A DNA stretch of 11,542 bases. Origin: an uncultured Treponema sp. GTDB lineage: Bacteria; Spirochaetota; Spirochaetia; Treponematales; Treponemataceae. A program made the translations under genes and the position numbers. The DNA lies in contig CALAEZ010000106.1 in assembly GCA_937891125.1 (NCBI GenBank), positions 1-11,542 of the forward strand. Reading direction: 5' to 3'. The notes beneath the pieces are model-generated. The model saw only the letters and a list, made by a program, of their open reading frames with translations, was not told the origin of the DNA and made no database searches. Shown here piece after piece: positions 6,350 to 11,542 of this stretch. The first letter of the stretch is position 1. Each line of letters opens with the position of its first letter.

Positions 6350-7696
6350 CTATTTATACTTCCGTTTGAACTTATACGTGTACGAAAGCGGGAAAGAGAA
6401 GCTTGAAATGCCGTCATAGCGCGTTAGATTCATATCCAGCCGGATGCCTGTTTTTATGCTGCCTGCAATCTGCGGCACGTCAAAGCTTACGCGCGGATAG
6501 AACGTCAGCCAGGTGTCGTCAGATGCATGAAGCAGCGTGCGGAATTTTACGTTACAGGCTGCCTGCACGCTGTCGGTAAAATCATACGTCACGCGCAGCT
6601 GGCTGTAAAACGGAATGCCCTCGTGCGGATATTCGTCCGTGCGCTTAGCCTTGCCGTTTTTGTACTTTACAATCGTGCCGCCGCGGACAATAGTTGTCGT
6701 CTCCGTCTTTATCAGATTGCCGTTGCTGTCGTAATACTTTATCTCGCCGATGTACTCGTTTGTTAAGCCGGTGATTGTGTCTGCATACACGCCCCAGCCG
6801 GTGCGCCTGAAGTGATAGCCGCCGGAAAGTCCGAGCGCATATTTTGTCGACTGCTTTTTGTACTTATAGATGTCCTCGCCCGTGTCATCGTCGCTTCTTG
6901 TAACGCGGCTTTCCGACAGGTAGTCGCTGTCTGTAAAGTTGTAGTAAAAGCCCAGATTCAGCACTAGGTCGGGGTCTGCCGTGTAGCCGGCAAATGCGCC
7001 AAACTTGCGGTCATCTTCGGTAAGATTATGCGCCGTAAAGCCCACATCAAACAGATTCTTGACGCCCGCATTTATGCCAACGTCAACCGCCTTTTCGGTA
7101 TCGCTGCCGTCAGGGTAGACGGTAGCGCCCGCCGCAAGCTTTAGAAAGCCTAAACTGTCGCTTCCCAGCTGCCAGTCGCCGGTAACGCCGCCTGCAAAGC
7201 CGTTTGAATACAGCGCAAGGGTGTCGCTTCCAAAATAGTGGTCTGCCCCGAGCGAATCGGTCAGCAGGCGGCCGTATTTTGTCGTTGTGTCGTCAGCGGC
7301 AAGGTAGGCAGCCGGAATGGCAAAGTATTTGAAAAAATTGTTTCCTGCCGCAAAGCCAAGCCCATGCAGCACATCGGGCGCGTAGTGCACGAAGCCTGCC
7401 GGCACAAAAAGCAGCTTTGCCTCTGCATCATCTGCGTTTGTGTACAGCGTTTCCAGACGGAAGCGCGCATTGAGCTGACTGCTTTCCCATTCAATCTGGA
7501 ACTGATCGCCCAGTGCAAAAGCCGTATCCGTGTCCGTGCTGCCGTCAATGCTTTCTGTCTGCGTATGCGTCACCAGGTCGTAATCGCCAAGCTCGTCTAA
7601 ATCAGCGCCGACCGTATTTTTTATCGTAAGCTTGCTTTTTGCAAAAAGATTTAGAAGTGCGCTAAAAACAAGTACTGTACATATAAATCGCTTCAT
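6350..7696 (-). CDS. Predicted outer-membrane beta-barrel protein (family not recognised)
   Basis: This is a 448-aa exported protein. It begins with a clear signal peptide (MKR, then hydrophobic FICTVLVFSALLNLF, likely cut near Ala19). The rest is rich in alternating amphipathic stretches with aromatic residues and glycine, such as FQIEWESS, NARFRLETLYTN, LNLGFYYNFTDSDY, ALGLSGGYHF, QLRVTYDF and a final FSFPLSYTYKFKRKYK. Polar D/T/S/N-rich turns separate the strands. This fits a spirochaetal outer-membrane barrel, perhaps a channel. A longer hydrophilic stretch near residues 325-370 (TETTTIV, KYKNGKAKRTDEYPHE) could be an extracellular or plug-like loop. The start has AGAGG (7708-7704) 7 nt upstream. 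It lies 23 bp after a large lipoprotein gene, so the two are probably one operon, and it converges on the VTC/DUF4956 operon. I do not recognise a named family; the barrel assignment rests on composition and pattern alone. Confidence 0.7.
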   Translation of the reverse strand: MKRFICTVLVFSALLNLFAKSKLTIKNTVGADLDELGDYDLVTHTQTESIDGSTDTDTAFALGDQFQIEWESSQLNARFRLETLYTNADDAEAKLLFVPAGFVHYAPDVLHGLGFAAGNNFFKYFAIPAAYLAADDTTTKYGRLLTDSLGADHYFGSDTLALYSNGFAGGVTGDWQLGSDSLGFLKLAAGATVYPDGSDTEKAVDVGINAGVKNLFDVGFTAHNLTEDDRKFGAFAGYTADPDLVLNLGFYYNFTDSDYLSESRVTRSDDDTGEDIYKYKKQSTKYALGLSGGYHFRRTGWGVYADTITGLTNEYIGEIKYYDSNGNLIKTETTTIVRGGTIVKYKNGKAKRTDEYPHEGIPFYSQLRVTYDFTDSVQAACNVKFRTLLHASDDTWLTFYPRVSFDVPQIAGSIKTGIRLDMNLTRYDGISSFSFPLSYTYKFKRKYK

Positions 7697-7719
7697 GCTT
7701 TTTCCTCTTGCTTTGCATT

Positions 7720-10503
7720 TTATTTTATACTTGGCGTTGTTGTCGAACTTCCTGTCGTTACTGTCGGAAGCGTTGTATATAGACCATTAAACTCTGTACC
7801 ACCACTAAATGTTGGTGAAGTGTAGACCTTGTATGTAGATGACGATGAGCTTGTAAAACTTGGTGAAGAAAGCAGACACAAACCAAAGCTCGATGTCGGA
7901 AGTGTAAACGCATACACACAGCTACCAGAAACGTAGACCGCAACCTTTGAGAATGATGAAGATGAACTGTTTCCACTAGGTGCAGTCGGAGCACGCATTC
8001 CGTTTTGAGATGTACTGCCAGTAAAATATAGGACTTTCTGCCCGCTTGTACTAATATCTCTTACACCATTTGAAGAGCCACAAACACCTGCAATTAATCC
8101 ACCTGTAATAGATATGCTGTAACTACCATCACCGCAATCCAGCGCATCCTCTGAGCCTATAGGTGCATAGGAGACAATCGTACCGCCGCTTATTGCGATG
8201 TTGCCGTTACTATCTACACCATCGCCGCCTGTTGAATATGTATAGAGCGAGCCGTCTGACATTGTAAATTTTCCGCCAGTGTTACTTACATTTACTGCAT
8301 CATCTGTAGCCGTCACCTCTATTGTGCCGCCGCTGATTTTTACTTGTGAAGCACCTTCAATGCCCTCTGCCGCAAACTTGATCGTCTGATTTGTCTGCAA
8401 CACACCGTCCGCATCATAATAAGAGCCTGTTGCAGTATTTTCCGCATAGGTCGTAACACCGGCAACAGTAAACGTATTTGTGCCGCAGGTGATGTTTACG
8501 TATGGTGCGGTAATGCCCTTGCCGTTGTAGGTTGTCACATTAATGGTACCGCCGTTTATCGTAACGGCGCTTGACGTGTAATCATCGTCATCGGTCTTAA
8601 AGGCATTTGCTTTGCGTATGTCGTAATATGAAGATGACTTTGAGATAATACCGCAGCCATAAAACGTAATCGTTCCATCGTTTACCACAATGCCTGCGCC
8701 GCCGAAAAGGCCGTTTTTACCCGTACCTGAAGACTGAATGCTTGAGTAGCTGGAAAGCGGCGTTGTTGAATTATACGTATAATTCTTGAGCGTAAATGTT
8801 CCGCCGTTTATAGTAAGCGTACCGTCTTTTGTCGCAATGCAGTTTTTGTACGCCTGTTTTACGCTAAGCGAGCCGTCGCCCGAAACCGTCAGATTACCCT
8901 TGCAGTACAGCGTACCCTTGCTGTCGCTTCCTTCGCTTACCGCCGCTTTTACGACCGTGCAGCTGACGGTGTTGCCGTCGTCATCGGTGTATGTCGCTCC
9001 GCTTGTCGTTGAATATTCTTCGCCGTAGCCCGTGCCGTAGCTTCTGCCGTCAGTGAATGTGTTGGTACCGCTCATGTCTACCACAGCAGGCGAGCCTTTT
9101 GTCACCTCTACGCAGGGGTAGTTTGTTGAGGTGATGACCGCATCGTTTAGGAAAAGCGCTATGGTGTCGCTTGCGTTAGACTGAATCTTTACGCCGCCAA
9201 CCGTGCTGCTGTCGTTTGTGCCGCTTATGTAGACTGCCAGGTCTCCGCTAAAAGACGCTGCATTTATGCGGATTAAGCCGGTAGAATCTCCCGCATCATC
9301 TTCGGTGAACTTTACTTTTACATTGCTTACTGGCTCAACAGCGCTCGTTGTAATCTCGCTCCAGTTTGCATTGTCGCTAGAAACAAGCGCGTTTCCGACA
9401 TCCAGATAGATTACACTGCTGTATGCAGAATCTACTGTTGCTGTTGCGTTGTACGAACTCGACACTGATTTTTTTGCCGCCACGGTGATTTCTGCTGTTG
9501 CGCTCTGGCTGTTTGTGCCGTCACTTGCGCTCACCTGTACGGTAACGCTCTGTGCGCTTGTCGTGCTGTTAGTGCCGGTAAGCGTTGCTGTCATGCCGTC
9601 ACCGCTTACAGTCGCATAATCTGTTCCGCTGGTAATGCTCCAGGTGTACGTAATTTTCGGCTCTCCGTCATATTCCGGCGTTGCCGTCAGCGTGGTACTA
9701 CCACTGTTGCTTATGCTTGTGCTTGCAGCAGAAAGCGAAACTCCCGTCACATTGCCGGCAACCTCTTCGCCATACGCTGCAAGCTTCACTGTTGCCGTGC
9801 CAGAAGCAGTATTAGAGTCATCGTCCTGATTTACAGCAGTTACCGTAATAGTAACCGCCTGCTCGCTGCTGGAAGTGTTGTTAGCGGTGAGCGTGACTGT
9901 GGTATCAGTTGTTGTAGTCGTGGTAGTGCCGGAAGAGCCAAAATACGCATAGTCGCTGCCGCTGGTAATTTCCCATGTATATGAAAGTGAAGCATTATTT
10001 GTAACGGTCGCAACAGCCGTAAGCGTTGGCGTTGCATTCCATGACACGCGGCTTGAAGCGCTTATGCTGACTGCCGTTACTGCACTTGCCGCAGCGCCGA
10101 CCGTAATAGCTACGCTGTCAGAATAGGTATAGTTGTTGCTGTTATCGGAAACCGTTACTTTTGCGGTAACTGTCTGTTCGCTTGCCGTTGTATTTATGCC
10201 AGTAAGCGTGGCTGTCGCGCCGTCGCCGCTTATCGTTGCATAGCTTGAGCCGCTTTTTATTGACCATGTATACGAAAGCTCTGGATTGCCAACGGTTTCT
10301 ACGGTTGCCGTCAGTGTTACGCTTCCTGTTGCGTCAACAGAGGAGCTTTCTGCCGTAACGGTAACATCGGTCAGTGCCGTGTCGGTTTTATCTACCACGC
10401 AAGAAACAAAAAAAAGCGCTAGAAAGACACCTGCCGCGCAAACGCTGTACTTACAACGTCTGAAAGCCCGAATTCTACCGATTTTACCAATCTTGTTATG
10501 CAT
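7720..10503 (-). CDS. Large lipoprotein with three Ig-like repeats and a DUF4353-type beta-helix (carbohydrate-binding-like)
   Basis: This is a 927-aa cell-envelope protein. A basic N-terminus and hydrophobic segment (residues 21-34) lead to FFVSC with the likely lipidated Cys35, a relaxed spirochaetal lipobox. Three Ig-like repeats follow (about 46-136, 143-241 and 252-342), each with the core YTW-x-I-x-SG-x-x-YA. Repeat 2 carries a poly-threonine run (residues 193-199). From about 415 to 815 the protein is a parallel beta-helix-like array of ladder turns: LTINGGTFTL, VTINGGTINV, VKISGGTIEVTATDDAV, GDGVDSNGNIAISGGTI, EDALDCGDGSYSISITGG. This matches proteins annotated as carbohydrate-binding (DUF4353), which often lie near VTC and DUF4956 genes. 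Serine-rich linkers and a Thr-rich tail end it. The start has GGGAG 6 nt upstream. It is probably the first gene of an operon with the downstream barrel protein. Ligand and surface exposure are unknown. Confidence 0.82.
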   Translation of the reverse strand: MHNKIGKIGRIRAFRRCKYSVCAAGVFLALFFVSCVVDKTDTALTDVTVTAESSSVDATGSVTLTATVETVGNPELSYTWSIKSGSSYATISGDGATATLTGINTTASEQTVTAKVTVSDNSNNYTYSDSVAITVGAAASAVTAVSISASSRVSWNATPTLTAVATVTNNASLSYTWEITSGSDYAYFGSSGTTTTTTTDTTVTLTANNTSSSEQAVTITVTAVNQDDDSNTASGTATVKLAAYGEEVAGNVTGVSLSAASTSISNSGSTTLTATPEYDGEPKITYTWSITSGTDYATVSGDGMTATLTGTNSTTSAQSVTVQVSASDGTNSQSATAEITVAAKKSVSSSYNATATVDSAYSSVIYLDVGNALVSSDNANWSEITTSAVEPVSNVKVKFTEDDAGDSTGLIRINAASFSGDLAVYISGTNDSSTVGGVKIQSNASDTIALFLNDAVITSTNYPCVEVTKGSPAVVDMSGTNTFTDGRSYGTGYGEEYSTTSGATYTDDDGNTVSCTVVKAAVSEGSDSKGTLYCKGNLTVSGDGSLSVKQAYKNCIATKDGTLTINGGTFTLKNYTYNSTTPLSSYSSIQSSGTGKNGLFGGAGIVVNDGTITFYGCGIISKSSSYYDIRKANAFKTDDDDYTSSAVTINGGTINVTTYNGKGITAPYVNITCGTNTFTVAGVTTYAENTATGSYYDADGVLQTNQTIKFAAEGIEGASQVKISGGTIEVTATDDAVNVSNTGGKFTMSDGSLYTYSTGGDGVDSNGNIAISGGTIVSYAPIGSEDALDCGDGSYSISITGGLIAGVCGSSNGVRDISTSGQKVLYFTGSTSQNGMRAPTAPSGNSSSSSFSKVAVYVSGSCVYAFTLPTSSFGLCLLSSPSFTSSSSSTYKVYTSPTFSGGTEFNGLYTTLPTVTTGSSTTTPSIK
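9478..10368 (-). repeat. Three tandem Ig-like domain repeats within the lipoprotein
   Basis: Three units of about 90-100 codons are at 10368-10096, 10077-9781 and 9750-9478. Units 1 and 3 are the closest: both read TWSI, SG, YAT, SGDG, TATLTG and then N-rich TT-x-S-x-Q. Unit 2 is diverged and has a threonine-codon run. They probably space the beta-helix away from the membrane and arose by internal duplication. Confidence 0.75.
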
Positions 10504-10524
10504 ACCTTTCTCCCATAAAACAAG

Positions 10525-10551
10525 ATTGTAAACCCACTTGCTTTATTTCAA
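10525..10551 (-). promoter_or_regulatory. Possible promoter of the lipoprotein/barrel operon
   Basis: On the minus strand, -10 TACAAT (10530-10525) and -35 TTGAAA (10551-10546) each match well, but the spacer is only 15 bp, shorter than ideal. No terminator is visible between the upstream metal genes and this operon, so read-through is also possible. Confidence 0.35.
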
Positions 10552-10592
10552 CTTAAACACCAGCAACAGAAATAGTTTGCAAGAGTCTGTCG

Positions 10593-10901
10593 TCACAATG
10601 CAGTGTCAACTGCGCCTGCAATTTCTGCAATTGTTTCAAGAACAGCGTTTTTGTTGCGCGGCGTATAGAAAAGCACCTTGCTCCTGAGCTTCATCACCAG
10701 ATTTTTGAGCGGCAGCAGCTTGTTTTCGTCAACCGTGGCGGCGTCATATTCAATCAGCACGCTTCCAGTCTTTGGATTGTAGCTGTAGCTCGTACAATGC
10801 GTAATTTTTTCTGCGACAGCAAGCGCCGCCGCGCGTATGTCGTCATCCTTAAGCACCGCATCACGTAGGCGAATGCGGCCAGGAAAATAGTTTATGTCCA
10901 T
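10593..10901 (-). CDS. Small HMA2-like protein next to a metal P-type ATPase
   Basis: This 102-aa protein opens with YFPGRIRLR and continues through a YNPKTGSVLIEYD segment. That is the beta-alpha-beta pattern of the HMA2 (heavy-metal-associated-like) domain found as a separate protein or N-terminal domain with P1B ATPases. It lacks the CxxC metal site of classical HMA domains; the only cysteine is Cys36. Binding of copper-like ions through a CxxC is therefore unlikely, and a regulatory or docking role is more plausible. AGGAG lies 7 nt before the ATG. It starts 47 bp after the stop of the P-type ATPase on the same strand, so the two are probably co-transcribed, with this gene last. Its precise function is not known. 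Confidence 0.65.
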   Translation of the reverse strand: MDINYFPGRIRLRDAVLKDDDIRAAALAVAEKITHCTSYSYNPKTGSVLIEYDAATVDENKLLPLKNLVMKLRSKVLFYTPRNKNAVLETIAEIAGAVDTAL

Positions 10902-10948
10902 AGAGAATCTCCTGTAAAATGCTGCAAGCGCAGTTCGGTACAGACCGC

Positions 10949-11542
10949 CTACGCTTTTGGTGCAAGCAGCGCCTGCGATGCCCGCACGCTAAAGAGCACC
11001 GTGCTTCCGTTATGCAGCAGTGCCGCAAGCGACGGCGGCAGCAAACCAAACAAGCCCGCTGCAATGAGCGCGCTGTTTACCGCAACAATGCCCATGTTAT
11101 TTTCGTCAATACGGCGCATAAGCCGCTGACCAAGCACGCGCGTCTTTGTAAGGCTTTGTAAGCCGTCATCTGCAGGCAGCACAATGTCTGCTGTCTCGCC
11201 CGTAATGTCGGAGCAGTCGCCCATGGCAATGCCCGTATTAGCTGCAGCAAGCGCTGGCGCGTCATTTATGCCGTCGCCAATCATAATGACCGTGCGGCCT
11301 TCCGCGCGACAGCGGTTAATGTACGCAACCTTGTCTTCTGGCAGCGCGCGCGAAATGTATTCGTCTAAGCCGGCAGCGGCTGCTACCGTGCGGGCTGCGC
11401 CCTCGTCATCGCCGGTAATCATGGTGCAGGTACGCACGCCTGTTTTGCGAAGCGCGCGCAGAATCTCAGCAGCGTCAGGACGAACCGGGTCGTTTATCGC
11501 AAAAATGCCAATCAGCGTGCCGTCTTCTGCTAGATACAAAAG
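10949..11542 (-). CDS. P1B-type heavy-metal translocating ATPase, C-terminal part (cut by the window edge)
   Basis: This inner-membrane ATP-driven metal exporter is represented only by its last 198 or so residues; the start, the phosphorylation site DKTG and most membrane helices lie beyond the right edge. Visible are the P-domain motifs NDPVRPDA, MITGDDEGAA and MIGDGINDAPAL, followed by GIAMGDCSDITGETADIVL. Two C-terminal helices come last, with NNMGIVAVNSALIAAGLFGLL and then LLHNGSTVLFSVRAS. The HN-x-ST motif in the last helix differs from the DKGAT type of zinc/cadmium pumps and resembles pumps that travel with HMA2 proteins. The metal cannot be assigned from this part. The frame is open to the edge (CTT TTG at 11542-11537), so the internal TTG is not taken as a start. 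The HMA2-like gene follows in the same operon. Confidence 0.9.
   Translation of the reverse strand, partial: LLYLAEDGTLIGIFAINDPVRPDAAEILRALRKTGVRTCTMITGDDEGAARTVAAAAGLDEYISRALPEDKVAYINRCRAEGRTVIMIGDGINDAPALAAANTGIAMGDCSDITGETADIVLPADDGLQSLTKTRVLGQRLMRRIDENNMGIVAVNSALIAAGLFGLLPPSLAALLHNGSTVLFSVRASQALLAPKA

Noticed and set aside
7238..7600. 120-codon plus-strand frame within the barrel-protein gene
   Set aside because: It is antisense to a coherent exported protein, has no ribosome site and shows no domain pattern.
10604..10609. Perfect TTGACA on the minus strand before the lipoprotein gene
   Set aside because: It lies inside the end of the HMA2-like gene and no -10-like hexamer occurs 16-18 bp downstream.

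Overview
The window looks like chromosomal DNA of a spirochaete, most probably a host-associated Treponema. The reasons are circumstantial: moderate GC, a lipoprotein with a relaxed lipobox (FFVSC), a beta-barrel-like exported protein, an RpiB/LacA-type isomerase with an extra C-terminal domain, and a VTC/DUF4956 pair. No rRNA, tRNA, CRISPR array, insertion sequence or phage gene was seen. The genus is an inference from gene content, not from a marker gene.

Layout. (1) Positions 1-2246, plus strand: the 3' end of an amino-acid operon. It holds a 5'-truncated ABC ATPase of the polar amino acid type, a stand-alone M20 dimerization domain and a full M20 amidohydrolase. The likely job is import and hydrolysis of peptide-like or N-acyl amino acids. 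(2) Positions 2256-3927, minus strand: NADP-type glutamate dehydrogenase with its own promoter. A 12-bp inverted repeat surrounds the promoter -35 box, a structured leader ends in a terminator-like T run, and a three-hairpin 3' UTR follows the gene. (3) Positions 3934-4689, minus strand: an RpiB/LacA/LacB-family sugar-phosphate isomerase with its own promoter and terminator. (4) Positions 4776-6242, plus strand: a VTC-domain polyphosphate-polymerase-like protein and a DUF4956 membrane protein, ending in a bidirectional terminator. (5) Positions 6350-10551, minus strand, convergent with (4): a 927-aa lipoprotein (three Ig-like repeats plus a beta-helix-like DUF4353-type region) followed after 23 bp by a beta-barrel-like exported protein. 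(6) Positions 10593-11542, minus strand: the C-terminal third of a P1B metal ATPase and a small HMA2-like protein, running off the right edge.

How the genes may work together. Blocks 1 and 2 fit amino-acid scavenging and nitrogen assimilation. Blocks 4 and 5 together could form an envelope system: a cytosolic polyanion polymerase, an inner-membrane partner, an outer-membrane barrel and a surface or periplasmic lipoprotein. That is inference from neighbourhood and family. The most interesting leads are the split-looking M20 pair, in which the dimerization-domain histidine is missing from the full enzyme but present in the stand-alone domain; the gdhA leader and operator; and the VTC/DUF4956/lipoprotein/barrel neighbourhood.
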